Under the pieces are notes generated by a model. It was not told the DNA's origin. It did no database searches and worked only from the letters and a program-made list of their open reading frames with translations. A DNA stretch of 64,000 nt from Actinernus sp. WN-2022 (taxonomy: Eukaryota > Cnidaria > Anthozoa > Actiniaria > Actinernidae): assembly GCA_030867875.1 (NCBI GenBank), contig JAOWCC010000577.1:81015740-81079739 (forward strand), written 5' to 3'. This document shows positions 23,901 through 38,800 of this stretch, in pieces. Position 1 is the stretch's first letter; each line of letters begins with the position of its first letter. The position numbers were made by a program, and so were the translations under genes.

Positions 23901-25496
23901 TGTAAGCTAACCTGAATCTCTCAAAGTTACTTGTGTACCCTAAAATCTTCAAAGTGGCGCCATTTCTCGAGCTTTTGATGGATTTCGATACACTATACGG
24001 CAATACAACGTTCTCTTAATGTAGATTGCGTTTAGTGGATGGAAGTTTCCTGTATTTTGAGTAACAATACCAGAAAATGGCCTTTTTCTAACCTAAGCAT
24101 AACCTCTAGGTCTCAAATAAAGAAATTATGGGATGGATCTAAGTCAAGTCAATTATGGGATAGAAAGGCCAGAAAAGTCTTCAACTGTCATTTGCCCTTT
24201 CAAGAAAACGGCAAAAACACGAGTTACTGGCTTTTAAAGCTTAAAGGCACACAAGATCTAGCATGTTTTCACAAAAGGGGGTGTTAGGTTCAAAGGCTCC
24301 TTTTGTGAAAACATGCTAGATCTTGTGTACCTTACAATCTTCAAAGTGGTGTCATTTCTCGAGCTTTTGATGGATTTCGATGTACTACACGTCAAAACAA
24401 CGGTCTCTTCCAGTACTTTAAGACTAGCGTGCCAGTTTTGCCGTATTTGGAGTAGAAAACCCGAAAATGTGGTTTTTGTAAGCTAACCTGAATCTCTCAA
24501 AGTTACTTGTGTACCCTAAAATCTTCAAAGTGGCGCCATTTCTCGAGCTTTTGATGGATTTCGATGTACTACACGTCAAAACAACGGTCTCTTCCAGTAC
24601 TTTAAGACTAGCGTGCCAGTTTTGCCGTATTTGGAGTAGAAAACCCGAAAATATGGTTTTTGTAAGCTAACCTGAATCTCTCAAAGTTACTTGTGTACCC
24701 TAAAATCTTCAAAGTGGCGCCATTTCTCGAGCTTTTGATGGATTTCGATGTACTACACGTCAAAACAACGGTCTCTTCCAGTACTTTAAGACTAGCGTGC
24801 CAGTTTTGCGGTATTTGGAGTAGAAAACCCGAAAATGTGGTTTTTGTAAGCTAACCTGAATCTCTCAAAGTTACTTGTGTACCCTAAAATCTTCAAAGTG
24901 GCGCCATTTCTCGAGCTTTTGATGGATTTCGATACACTATACGGCAATACAACGTTCTCTTAATGTAGATTGCGTTTAGTGGATGGAAGTTTCCTGTATT
25001 TTGAGTAACAATACCAGAAAATGGCCTTTTTCTAACCTAAGCATAACCTCTAGGTCTCAAATAAAGAAATTATGGGATGGATCTAAGTCAAGTCAATTAT
25101 GGGATAGAAAGGCCAGAAAAGTCTTCAACTGTCATTTGCCCTTTCAAGAAAACGGCAAAAACACGAGTTACTGGCTTTTAAAGCTTAAAGGCACACAAGA
25201 TTCTTGTGTACCTTACAATCTTCAAAGTGGTGTCATTTCTCGAGCTTTTGATGGATTTCGATGTACTACACGTCAAAACAACGGTCTCTTCCAGTACTTT
25301 AAGACTAGCGTGCCAGTTTTGCCGTATTTGGAGTAGAAAACCCGAAAATGTGGTTTTTGTAAGCTAACCTGAATCTCTCAAAGTTACTTGTGTACCCTAA
25401 AATCTTCAAAGTGGCGCCATTTCTCGAGCTTTTGATGGATTTCGATACACTATACGGCAATACAACGTTCTCTTAATGTAGATTGCGTTTAGTGGA
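17964..25496. repeat. Near-tandem 3858-bp higher-order repeat
   Basis: Intervals 576, 1128, 513, 1128, 513 from 17964 are followed by 576, 1128, 513 from 21822, with the m3 variant at the same offset (19109 and 22967). The second copy then departs (944 instead of 1128). A private change, ggattgcgatg, occurs at 22731. Confidence 0.65.
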
Positions 25497-28400
25497 TGGA
25501 AGTTTCCTGTATTTTGAGTAACAATACCAGAAAATGGCCTTTTTCTAACCTAAGCATAACCTCTAGGTCTCAAATAAAGAAATTATGGGATGGATCTAAG
25601 TCAAGTCAATTATGGGATAGAAAGGCCAGAAAAGTCTTCAACTGTCATTTGCCCTTTCAAGAAAACGGCAAAAACACGAGTTACTGGCTTTTAAAGCTTA
25701 AAGGCACACAAGATCTAGCATGTTTTCACAAAAGGGGGTGTTAGGTTCAAAGGCTCCTTTTGTGAAAACATGCTAGATCTTGTGTACCTTACAATCTTCA
25801 AAGTGGTGTCATTTCTCGAGCTTTTGATGGATTTCGATGTACTACACGTCAAAACAACGGTCTCTTCCAGTACTTTAAGACTAGCGTGCCAGTTTTGCCG
25901 TATTTGGAGTAGAAAACCCGAAAATGTGGTTTTTGTAAGCTAACCTGAATCTCTCAAAGTTACTTGTGTACCCTAAAATCTTCAAAGTGGCGCCATTTCT
26001 CGAGCTTTTGATGGATTTCGATGTACTACACGTCAAAACAACGGTCTCTTCCAGTACTTTAAGACTAGCGTGCCAGTTTTGCCGTATTTGGAGTAGAAAA
26101 CCCGAAAATGTGGTTTTTGTAAGCTAACCTGAATCTCTCAAAGTTACTTGTGTACCCTAAAATCTTCAAAGTGGCGCCATTTCTCGAGCTTTTGATGGAT
26201 TTCGATACACTATACGGCAATACAACGTTCTCTTAATGTAGATTGCGTTTAGTGGATGGAAGTTTCCTGTATTTTGAGTAACAATACCAGAAAATGGCCT
26301 TTTTCTAACCTAAGCATAACCTCTAGGTCTCAAATAAAGAAATTATGGGATGGATCTAAGTCAAGTCAATTATGGGATAGAAAGGCCAGAAAAGTCTTCA
26401 ACTGTCATTTGCCCTTTCAAGAAAACGGCAAAAACACGAGTTACTGGCTTTTAAAGCTTAAAGGCACACAAGATCTAGCATGTTTTCACAAAAGGGGGTG
26501 TTAGGTTCAAAGGCTCCTTTTGTGAAAACATGCTAGATCTTGTGTACCTTACAATCTTCAAAGTGGTGTCATTTCTCGAGCTTTTGATGGATTTCGATGT
26601 ACTACACGTCAAAACAACGGTCTCTTCCAGTACTTTAAGACTAGCGTGCCAGTTTTGCCGTATTTGGAGTAGAAAACCCGAAAATGTGGTTTTTGTAAGC
26701 TAACCTGAATCTCTCAAAGTTACTTGTGTACCCTAAAATCTTCAAAGTGGCGCCATTTCTCGAGCTTTTGATGGATTTCGATGTACTACACGTCAAAACA
26801 ACGGTCTCTTCCAGTACTTTAAGAATAGCGTGCCAGTTTTGCCGTATTTGGAGTAGAAAACCCGAAAATGTGGTTTTTGTAAGCTAACCTGAATCTCTCA
26901 AAGTTACTTGTGTACCCTAAAATCTTCAAAGTGGCGCCATTTCTCGAGCTTTTGATGGATTTCGATGTACTACACGTCAAAACAACGGTCTCTTCCAGTA
27001 CTTTAAGACTAGCGTGCCAGTTTTGCGGTATTTGGAGTAGAAAACCCGAAAATGTGGTTTTTGTAAGCTAACCTGAATCTCTCAAAGTTACTTGTGTACC
27101 CTAAAATCTTCAAAGTGGCGCCATTTCTCGAGCTTTTGATGGATTTCGATACACTATACGGCAATACAACGTTCTCTTAATGTAGATTGCGTTTAGTGGA
27201 TGGAAGTTTCCTGTATTTTGAGTAACAATACCAGAAAATGGCCTTTTTCTAACCTAAGCATAACCTCTAGGTCTCAAATAAAGAAATTATGGGATGGATC
27301 TAAGTCAAGTCAATTATGGGATAGAAAGGCCAGAAAAGTCTTCAACTGTCATTTGCCCTTTCAAGAAAACGGCAAAAACACGAGTTACTGGCTTTTAAAG
27401 CTTAAAGGCACACAAGATTCTTGTGTACCTTACAATCTTCAAAGTGGTGTCATTTCTCGAGCTTTTGATGGATTTCGATGTACTACACGTCAAAACAACG
27501 GTCTCTTCCAGTACTTTAAGACTAGCGTGCCAGTTTTGCCGTATTTGGAGTAGAAAACCCGAAAATGTGGTTTTTGTAAGCTAACCTGAATCTCTCAAAG
27601 TTACTTGTGTACCCTAAAATCTTCAAAGTGGCGCCATTTCTCGAGCTTTTGATGGATTTCGATACACTATACGGCAATACAACGTTCTCTTAATGTAGAT
27701 TGCGTTTAGTGGATGGAAGTTTCCTGTATTTTGAGTAACAATACCAGAAAATGGCCTTTTTCTAACCTAAGCATAACCTCTAGGTCTCAAATAAAGAAAT
27801 TATGGGATGGATCTAAGTCAAGTCAATTATGGGATAGAAAGGCCAGAAAAGTCTTCAACTGTCATTTGCCCTTTCAAGAAAACGGCAAAAACACGAGTTA
27901 CTGGCTTTTAAAGCTTAAAGGCACACAAGATCTAGCATGTTTTCACAAAAGGGGGTGTTAGGTTCAAAGGCTCCTTTTGTGAAAACATGCTAGATCTTGT
28001 GTACCTTACAATCTTCAAAGTGGTGTCATTTCTCGAGCTTTTGATGGATTTCGATGTACTACACGTCAAAACAACGGTCTCTTCCAGTACTTTAAGACTA
28101 GCGTGCCAGTTTTGCCGTATTTGGAGTAGAAAACCCGAAAATGTGGTTTTTGTAAGCTAACCTGAATCTCTCAAAGTTACTTGTGTACCCTAAAATCTTC
28201 AAAGTGGCGCCATTTCTCGAGCTTTTGATGGATTTCGATGTACTACACGTCAAAACAACGGTCTCTTCCAGTACTTTAAGACTAGCGTGCCAGTTTTGCC
28301 GTATTTGGAGTAGAAAACCCGAAAATATGGTTTTTGTAAGCTAACCTGAATCTCTCAAAGTTACTTGTGTACCCTAAAATCTTCAAAGTGGCGCCATTTC

Positions 28401-31400
28401 TCGAGCTTTTGATGGATTTCGATGTACTACACGTCAAAACAACGGTCTCTTCCAGTACTTTAAGACTAGCGTGCCAGTTTTGCGGTATTTGGAGTAGAAA
28501 ACCCGAAAATGTGGTTTTTGTAAGCTAACCTGAATCTCTCAAAGTTACTTGTGTACCCTAAAATCTTCAAAGTGGCGCCATTTCTCGAGCTTTTGATGGA
28601 TTTCGATACACTATACGGCAATACAACGTTCTCTTAATGTAGATTGCGTTTAGTGGATGGAAGTTTCCTGTATTTTGAGTAACAATACCAGAAAATGGCC
28701 TTTTTCTAACCTAAGCATAACCTCTAGGTCTCAAATAAAGAAATTATGGGATGGATCTAAGTCAAGTCAATTATGGGATAGAAAGGCCAGAAAAGTCTTC
28801 AACTGTCATTTGCCCTTTCAAGAAAACGGCAAAAACACGAGTTACTGGCTTTTAAAGCTTAAAGGCACACAAGATTCTTGTGTACCTTACAATCTTCAAA
28901 GTGGTGTCATTTCTCGAGCTTTTGATGGATTTCGATGTACTACACGTCAAAACAACGGTCTCTTCCAGTACTTTAAGACTAGCGTGCCAGTTTTGCCGTA
29001 TTTGGAGTAGAAAACCCGAAAATGTGGTTTTTGTAAGCTAACCTGAATCTCTCAAAGTTACTTGTGTACCCTAAAATCTTCAAAGTGGCGCCATTTCTCG
29101 AGCTTTTGATGGATTTCGATACACTATACGGCAATACAACGTTCTCTTAATGTAGATTGCGTTTAGTGGATGGAAGTTTCCTGTATTTTGAGTAACAATA
29201 CCAGAAAATGGCCTTTTTCTAACCTAAGCATAACCTCTAGGTCTCAAATAAAGAAATTATGGGATGGATCTAAGTCAAGTCAATTATGGGATAGAAAGGC
29301 CAGAAAAGTCTTCAACTGTCATTTGCCCTTTCAAGAAAACGGCAAAAACACGAGTTACTGGCTTTTAAAGCTTAAAGGCACACAAGATCTAGCATGTTTT
29401 CACAAAAGGGGGTGTTAGGTTCAAAGGCTCCTTTTGTGAAAACATGCTAGATCTTGTGTACCTTACAATCTTCAAAGTGGTGTCATTTCTCGAGCTTTTG
29501 ATGGATTTCGATGTACTACACGTCAAAACAACGGTCTCTTCCAGTACTTTAAGACTAGCGTGCCAGTTTTGCCGTATTTGGAGTAGAAAACCCGAAAATG
29601 TGGTTTTTGTAAGCTAACCTGAATCTCTCAAAGTTACTTGTGTACCCTAAAATCTTCAAAGTGGCGCCATTTCTCGAGCTTTTGATGGATTTCGATGTAC
29701 TACACGTCAAAACAACGGTCTCTTCCAGTACTTTAAGACTAGCGTGCCAGTTTTGCCGTATTTGGAGTAGAAAACCCGAAAATGTGGTTTTTGTAAGCTA
29801 ACCTGAATCTCTCAAAGTTACTTGTGTACCCTAAAATCTTCAAAGTGGCGCCATTTCTCGAGCTTTTGATGGATTTCGATACACTATACGGCAATACAAC
29901 GTTCTCTTAATGTAGATTGCGTTTAGTGGATGGAAGTTTCCTGTATTTTGAGTAACAATACCAGAAAATGGCCTTTTTCTAACCTAAGCATAACCTCTAG
30001 GTCTCAAATAAAGAAATTATGGGATGGATCTAAGTCAAGTCAATTATGGGATAGAAAGGCCAGAAAAGTCTTCAACTGTCATTTGCCCTTTCAAGAAAAC
30101 GGCAAAAACACGAGTTACTGGCTTTTAAAGCTTAAAGGCACACAAGATCTAGCATGTTTTCACAAAAGGGGGTGTTAGGTTCAAAGGCTCCTTTTGTGAA
30201 AACATGCTAGATCTTGTGTACCTTACAATCTTCAAAGTGGTGTCATTTCTCGAGCTTTTGATGGATTTCGATGTACTACACGTCAAAACAACGGTCTCTT
30301 CCAGTACTTTAAGACTAGCGTGCCAGTTTTGCCGTATTTGGAGTAGAAAACCCGAAAATGTGGTTTTTGTAAGCTAACCTGAATCTCTCAAAGTTACTTG
30401 TGTACCCTAAAATCTTCAAAGTGGCGCCATTTCTCGAGCTTTTGATGGATTTCGATGTACTACACGTCAAAACAACGGTCTCTTCCAGTACTTTAAGAAT
30501 AGCGTGCCAGTTTTGCCGTATTTGGAGTAGAAAACCCGAAAATGTGGTTTTTGTAAGCTAACCTGAATCTCTCAAAGTTACTTGTGTACCCTAAAATCTT
30601 CAAAGTGGCGCCATTTCTCGAGCTTTTGATGGATTTCGATGTACTACACGTCAAAACAACGGTCTCTTCCAGTACTTTAAGACTAGCGTGCCAGTTTTGC
30701 GGTATTTGGAGTAGAAAACCCGAAAATGTGGTTTTTGTAAGCTAACCTGAATCTCTCAAAGTTACTTGTGTACCCTAAAATCTTCAAAGTGGCGCCATTT
30801 CTCGAGCTTTTGATGGATTTCGATACACTATACGGCAATACAACGTTCTCTTAATGTAGATTGCGTTTAGTGGATGGAAGTTTCCTGTATTTTGAGTAAC
30901 AATACCAGAAAATGGCCTTTTTCTAACCTAAGCATAACCTCTAGGTCTCAAATAAAGAAATTATGGGATGGATCTAAGTCAAGTCAATTATGGGATAGAA
31001 AGGCCAGAAAAGTCTTCAACTGTCATTTGCCCTTTCAAGAAAACGGCAAAAACACGAGTTACTGGCTTTTAAAGCTTAAAGGCACACAAGATTCTTGTGT
31101 ACCTTACAATCTTCAAAGTGGTGTCATTTCTCGAGCTTTTGATGGATTTCGATGTACTACACGTCAAAACAACGGTCTCTTCCAGTACTTTAAGACTAGC
31201 GTGCCAGTTTTGCCGTATTTGGAGTAGAAAACCCGAAAATGTGGTTTTTGTAAGCTAACCTGAATCTCTCAAAGTTACTTGTGTACCCTAAAATCTTCAA
31301 AGTGGCGCCATTTCTCGAGCTTTTGATGGATTTCGATACACTATACGGCAATACAACGTTCTCTTAATGTAGATTGCGTTTAGTGGATGGAAGTTTCCTG

Positions 31401-32844
31401 TATTTTGAGTAACAATACCAGAAAATGGCCTTTTTCTAACCTAAGCATAACCTCTAGGTCTCAAATAAAGAAATTATGGGATGGATCTAAGTCAAGTCAA
31501 TTATGGGATAGAAAGGCCAGAAAAGTCTTCAACTGTCATTTGCCCTTTCAAGAAAACGGCAAAAACACGAGTTACTGGCTTTTAAAGCTTAAAGGCACAC
31601 AAGATCTAGCATGTTTTCACAAAAGGGGGTGTTAGGTTCAAAGGCTCCTTTTGTGAAAACATGCTAGATCTTGTGTACCTTACAATCTTCAAAGTGGTGT
31701 CATTTCTCGAGCTTTTGATGGATTTCGATGTACTACACGTCAAAACAACGGTCTCTTCCAGTACTTTAAGACTAGCGTGCCAGTTTTGCCGTATTTGGAG
31801 TAGAAAACCCGAAAATGTGGTTTTTGTAAGCTAACCTGAATCTCTCAAAGTTACTTGTGTACCCTAAAATCTTCAAAGTGGCGCCATTTCTCGAGCTTTT
31901 GATGGATTTCGATGTACTACACGTCAAAACAACGGTCTCTTCCAGTACTTTAAGACTAGCGTGCCAGTTTTGCCGTATTTGGAGTAGAAAACCCGAAAAT
32001 ATGGTTTTTGTAAGCTAACCTGAATCTCTCAAAGTTACTTGTGTACCCTAAAATCTTCAAAGTGGCGCCATTTCTCGAGCTTTTGATGGATTTCGATGTA
32101 CTACACGTCAAAACAACGGTCTCTTCCAGTACTTTAAGACTAGCGTGCCAGTTTTGCGGTATTTGGAGTAGAAAACCCGAAAATGTGGTTTTTGTAAGCT
32201 AACCTGAATCTCTCAAAGTTACTTGTGTACCCTAAAATCTTCAAAGTGGCGCCATTTCTCGAGCTTTTGATGGATTTCGATACACTATACGGCAATACAA
32301 CGTTCTCTTAATGTAGATTGCGTTTAGTGGATGGAAGTTTCCTGTATTTTGAGTAACAATACCAGAAAATGGCCTTTTTCTAACCTAAGCATAACCTCTA
32401 GGTCTCAAATAAAGAAATTATGGGATGGATCTAAGTCAAGTCAATTATGGGATAGAAAGGCCAGAAAAGTCTTCAACTGTCATTTGCCCTTTCAAGAAAA
32501 CGGCAAAAACACGAGTTACTGGCTTTTAAAGCTTAAAGGCACACAAGATTCTTGTGTACCTTACAATCTTCAAAGTGGTGTCATTTCTCGAGCTTTTGAT
32601 GGATTTCGATGTACTACACGTCAAAACAACGGTCTCTTCCAGTACTTTAAGACTAGCGTGCCAGTTTTGCCGTATTTGGAGTAGAAAACCCGAAAATGTG
32701 GTTTTTGTAAGCTAACCTGAATCTCTCAAAGTTACTTGTGTACCCTAAAATCTTCAAAGTGGCGCCATTTCTCGAGCTTTTGATGGATTTCGATACACTA
32801 TACGGCAATACAACGTTCTCTTAATGTAGATTGCGTTTAGTGGA
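25496..32844. repeat. Two tandem copies of a 3674-bp higher-order repeat
   Basis: Intervals 760, 944, 513, 944, 513 occur twice in succession from B starts at 25496 and 29170. The m3 point variant is placed identically (26825 and 30499). Confidence 0.75.
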
Positions 32845-35800
32845 TGGAAGTTTCCTGTATTTTGAGTAACAATACCAGAAAATGGCCTTTTTCTAACCTA
32901 AGCATAACCTCTAGGTCTCAAATAAAGAAATTATGGGATGGATCTAAGTCAAGTCAATTATGGGATAGAAAGGCCAGAAAAGTCTTCAACTGTCATTTGC
33001 CCTTTCAAGAAAACGGCAAAAACACGAGTTACTGGCTTTTAAAGCTTAAAGGCACACAAGATCTAGCATGTTTTCACAAAAGGGGGTGTTAGGTTCAAAG
33101 GCTCCTTTTGTGAAAACATGCTAGATCTTGTGTACCTTACAATCTTCAAAGTGGTGTCATTTCTCGAGCTTTTGATGGATTTCGATGTACTACACGTCAA
33201 AACAACGGTCTCTTCCAGTACTTTAAGACTAGCGTGCCAGTTTTGCCGTATTTGGAGTAGAAAACCCGAAAATGTGGTTTTTGTAAGCTAACCTGAATCT
33301 CTCAAAGTTACTTGTGTACCCTAAAATCTTCAAAGTGGCGCCATTTCTCGAGCTTTTGATGGATTTCGATGTACTACACGTCAAAACAACGGTCTCTTCC
33401 AGTACTTTAAGACTAGCGTGCCAGTTTTGCCGTATTTGGAGTAGAAAACCCGAAAATATGGTTTTTGTAAGCTAACCTGAATCTCTCAAAGTTACTTGTG
33501 TACCCTAAAATCTTCAAAGTGGCGCCATTTCTCGAGCTTTTGATGGATTTCGATGTACTACACGTCAAAACAACGGTCTCTTCCAGTACTTTAAGACTAG
33601 CGTGCCAGTTTTGCGGTATTTGGAGTAGAAAACCCGAAAATGTGGTTTTTGTAAGCTAACCTGAATCTCTCAAAGTTACTTGTGTACCCTAAAATCTTCA
33701 AAGTGGCGCCATTTCTCGAGCTTTTGATGGATTTCGATACACTATACGGCAATACAACGTTCTCTTAATGTAGATTGCGTTTAGTGGATGGAAGTTTCCT
33801 GTATTTTGAGTAACAATACCAGAAAATGGCCTTTTTCTAACCTAAGCATAACCTCTAGGTCTCAAATAAAGAAATTATGGGATGGATCTAAGTCAAGTCA
33901 ATTATGGGATAGAAAGGCCAGAAAAGTCTTCAACTGTCATTTGCCCTTTCAAGAAAACGGCAAAAACACGAGTTACTGGCTTTTAAAGCTTAAAGGCACA
34001 CAAGATTCTTGTGTACCTTACAATCTTCAAAGTGGTGTCATTTCTCGAGCTTTTGATGGATTTCGATGTACTACACGTCAAAACAACGGTCTCTTCCAGT
34101 ACTTTAAGACTAGCGTGCCAGTTTTGCCGTATTTGGAGTAGAAAACCCGAAAATGTGGTTTTTGTAAGCTAACCTGAATCTCTCAAAGTTACTTGTGTAC
34201 CCTAAAATCTTCAAAGTGGCGCCATTTCTCGAGCTTTTGATGGATTTCGATGTACTACACGTCAAAACAACGGTCTCTTCCAGTACTTTAAGACTAGCGT
34301 GCCAGTTTTGCCGTATTTGGAGTAGAAAACCCGAAAATGTGTTTTTTGTAAGCTAACCTGAATCTCTCAAAGTTACTTGTGTACCCTAAAATCTTCAAAG
34401 TGGCGCCATTTCTCGAGCTTTTGATGGATTTCGATACACTATACGGCAATACAACGTTCTCTTAATGTAGATTGCGTTTAGTGGATGGAAGTTTCCTGTA
34501 TTTTGAGTAACAATACCAGAAAATGGCCTTTTTCTAACCTAAGCATAACCTCTAGGTCTCAAATAAAGAAATTATGGGATGGATCTAAGTCAAGTCAATT
34601 ATGGGATAGAAAGGCCAGAAAAGTCTTCAACTGTCATTTGCCCTTTCAAGAAAACGGCAAAAACACGAGTTACTGGCTTTTAAAGCTTAAAGGCACACAA
34701 GATCTAGCATGTTTTCACAAAAGGGGGTGTTAGGTTCAAAGGCTCCTTTTGTGAAAACATGCTAGATCTTGTGTACCTTACAATCTTCAAAGTGGTGTCA
34801 TTTCTCGAGCTTTTGATGGATTTCGATGTACTACACGTCAAAACAACGGTCTCTTCCAGTACTTTAAGACTAGCGTGCCAGTTTTGCCGTATTTGGAGTA
34901 GAAAACCCGAAAATGTGGTTTTTGTAAGCTAACCTGAATCTCTCAAAGTTACTTGTGTACCCTAAAATCTTCAAAGTGGCGCCATTTCTCGAGCTTTTGA
35001 TGGATTTCGATGTACTACACGTCAAAACAACGGTCTCTTCCAGTACTTTAAGACTAGCGTGCCAGTTTTGCCGTATTTGGAGTAGAAAACCCGAAAATGT
35101 GTTTTTTGTAAGCTAACCTGAATCTCTCAAAGTTACTTGTGTACCCTAAAATCTTCAAAGTGGCGCCATTTCTCGAGCTTTTGATGGATTTCGATACACT
35201 ATACGGCAATACAACGTTCTCTTAATGTAGATTGCGTTTAGTGGATGGAAGTTTCCTGTATTTTGAGTAACAATACCAGAAAATGGCCTTTTTCTAACCT
35301 AAGCATAACCTCTAGGTCTCAAATAAAGAAATTATGGGATGGATCTAAGTCAAGTCAATTATGGGATAGAAAGGCCAGAAAAGTCTTCAACTGTCATTTG
35401 CCCTTTCAAGAAAACGGCAAAAACACGAGTTACTGGCTTTTAAAGCTTAAAGGCACACAAGATCTAGCATGTTTTCACAAAAGGGGGTGTTAGGTTCAAA
35501 GGCTCCTTTTGTGAAAACATGCTAGATCTTGTGTACCTTACAATCTTCAAAGTGGTGTCATTTCTCGAGCTTTTGATGGATTTCGATGTACTACACGTCA
35601 AAACAACGGTCTCTTCCAGTACTTTAAGACTAGCGTGCCAGTTTTGCCGTATTTGGAGTAGAAAACCCGAAAATGTGGTTTTTGTAAGCTAACCTGAATC
35701 TCTCAAAGTTACTTGTGTACCCTAAAATCTTCAAAGTGGCGCCATTTCTCGAGCTTTTGATGGATTTCGATGTACTACACGTCAAAACAACGGTCTCTTC

Positions 35801-38800
35801 CAGTACTTTAAGACTAGCGTGCCAGTTTTGCCGTATTTGGAGTAGAAAACCCGAAAATGTGGTTTTTGTAAGCTAACCTGAATCTCTCAAAGTTACTTGT
35901 GTACCCTAAAATCTTCAAAGTGGCGCCATTTCTCGAGCTTTTGATGGATTTCGATGTACTACACGTCAAAACAACGGTCTCTTCCAGTACTTTAAGACTA
36001 GCGTGCCAGTTTTGCCGTATTTGGAGTAGAAAACCCGAAAATATGGTTTTTGTAAGCTAACCTGAATCTCTCAAAGTTACTTGTGTACCCTAAAATCTTC
36101 AAAGTGGCGCCATTTCTCGAGCTTTTGATGGATTTCGATGTACTACACGTCAAAACAACGGTCTCTTCCAGTACTTTAAGACTAGCGTGCCAGTTTTGCG
36201 GTATTTGGAGTAGAAAACCCGAAAATGTGGTTTTTGTAAGCTAACCTGAATCTCTCAAAGTTACTTGTGTACCCTAAAATCTTCAAAGTGGCGCCATTTC
36301 TCGAGCTTTTGATGGATTTCGATACACTATACGGCAATACAACGTTCTCTTAATGTAGATTGCGTTTAGTGGATGGAAGTTTCCTGTATTTTGAGTAACA
36401 ATACCAGAAAATGGCCTTTTTCTAACCTAAGCATAACCTCTAGGTCTCAAATAAAGAAATTATGGGATGGATCTAAGTCAAGTCAATTATGGGATAGAAA
36501 GGCCAGAAAAGTCTTCAACTGTCATTTGCCCTTTCAAGAAAACGGCAAAAACACGAGTTACTGGCTTTTAAAGCTTAAAGGCACACAAGATTCTTGTGTA
36601 CCTTACAATCTTCAAAGTGGTGTCATTTCTCGAGCTTTTGATGGATTTCGATGTACTACACGTCAAAACAACGGTCTCTTCCAGTACTTTAAGACTAGCG
36701 TGCCAGTTTTGCCGTATTTGGAGTAGAAAACCCGAAAATGTGGTTTTTGTAAGCTAACCTGAATCTCTCAAAGTTACTTGTGTACCCTAAAATCTTCAAA
36801 GTGGCGCCATTTCTCGAGCTTTTGATGGATTTCGATACACTATACGGCAATACAACGTTCTCTTAATGTAGATTGCGTTTAGTGGATGGAAGTTTCCTGT
36901 ATTTTGAGTAACAATACCAGAAAATGGCCTTTTTCTAACCTAAGCATAACCTCTAGGTCTCAAATAAAGAAATTATGGGATGGATCTAAGTCAAGTCAAT
37001 TATGGGATAGAAAGGCCAGAAAAGTCTTCAACTGTCATTTGCCCTTTCAAGAAAACGGCAAAAACACGAGTTACTGGCTTTTAAAGCTTAAAGGCACACA
37101 AGATCTAGCATGTTTTCACAAAAGGGGGTGTTAGGTTCAAAGGCTCCTTTTGTGAAAACATGCTAGATCTTGTGTACCTTACAATCTTCAAAGTGGTGTC
37201 ATTTCTCGAGCTTTTGATGGATTTCGATGTACTACACGTCAAAACAACGGTCTCTTCCAGTACTTTAAGACTAGCGTGCCAGTTTTGCCGTATTTGGAGT
37301 AGAAAACCCGAAAATGTGGTTTTTGTAAGCTAACCTGAATCTCTCAAAGTTACTTGTGTACCCTAAAATCTTCAAAGTGGCGCCATTTCTCGAGCTTTTG
37401 ATGGATTTCGATGTACTACACGTCAAAACAACGGTCTCTTCCAGTACTTTAAGACTAGCGTGCCAGTTTTGCCGTATTTGGAGTAGAAAACCCGAAAATA
37501 TGGTTTTTGTAAGCTAACCTGAATCTCTCAAAGTTACTTGTGTACCCTAAAATCTTCAAAGTGGCGCCATTTCTCGAGCTTTTGATGGATTTCGATGTAC
37601 TACACGTCAAAACAACGGTCTCTTCCAGTACTTTAAGACTAGCGTGCCAGTTTTGCGGTATTTGGAGTAGAAAACCCGAAAATGTGGTTTTTGTAAGCTA
37701 ACCTGAATCTCTCAAAGTTACTTGTGTACCCTAAAATCTTCAAAGTGGCGCCATTTCTCGAGCTTTTGATGGATTTCGATACACTATACGGCAATACAAC
37801 GTTCTCTTAATGTAGATTGCGTTTAGTGGATGGAAGTTTCCTGTATTTTGAGTAACAATACCAGAAAATGGCCTTTTTCTAACCTAAGCATAACCTCTAG
37901 GTCTCAAATAAAGAAATTATGGGATGGATCTAAGTCAAGTCAATTATGGGATAGAAAGGCCAGAAAAGTCTTCAACTGTCATTTGCCCTTTCAAGAAAAC
38001 GGCAAAAACACGAGTTACTGGCTTTTAAAGCTTAAAGGCACACAAGATTCTTGTGTACCTTACAATCTTCAAAGTGGTGTCATTTCTCGAGCTTTTGATG
38101 GATTTCGATGTACTACACGTCAAAACAACGGTCTCTTCCAGTACTTTAAGACTAGCGTGCCAGTTTTGCCGTATTTGGAGTAGAAAACCCGAAAATGTGG
38201 TTTTTGTAAGCTAACCTGAATCTCTCAAAGTTACTTGTGTACCCTAAAATCTTCAAAGTGGCGCCATTTCTCGAGCTTTTGATGGATTTCGATACACTAT
38301 ACGGCAATACAACGTTCTCTTAATGTAGATTGCGTTTAGTGGATGGAAGTTTCCTGTATTTTGAGTAACAATACCAGAAAATGGCCTTTTTCTAACCTAA
38401 GCATAACCTCTAGGTCTCAAATAAAGAAATTATGGGATGGATCTAAGTCAAGTCAATTATGGGATAGAAAGGCCAGAAAAGTCTTCAACTGTCATTTGCC
38501 CTTTCAAGAAAACGGCAAAAACACGAGTTACTGGCTTTTAAAGCTTAAAGGCACACAAGATCTAGCATGTTTTCACAAAAGGGGGTGTTAGGTTCAAAGG
38601 CTCCTTTTGTGAAAACATGCTAGATCTTGTGTACCTTACAATCTTCAAAGTGGTGTCATTTCTCGAGCTTTTGATGGATTTCGATGTACTACACGTCAAA
38701 ACAACGGTCTCTTCCAGTACTTTAAGACTAGCGTGCCAGTTTTGCCGTATTTGGAGTAGAAAACCCGAAAATGTGGTTTTTGTAAGCTAACCTGAATCTC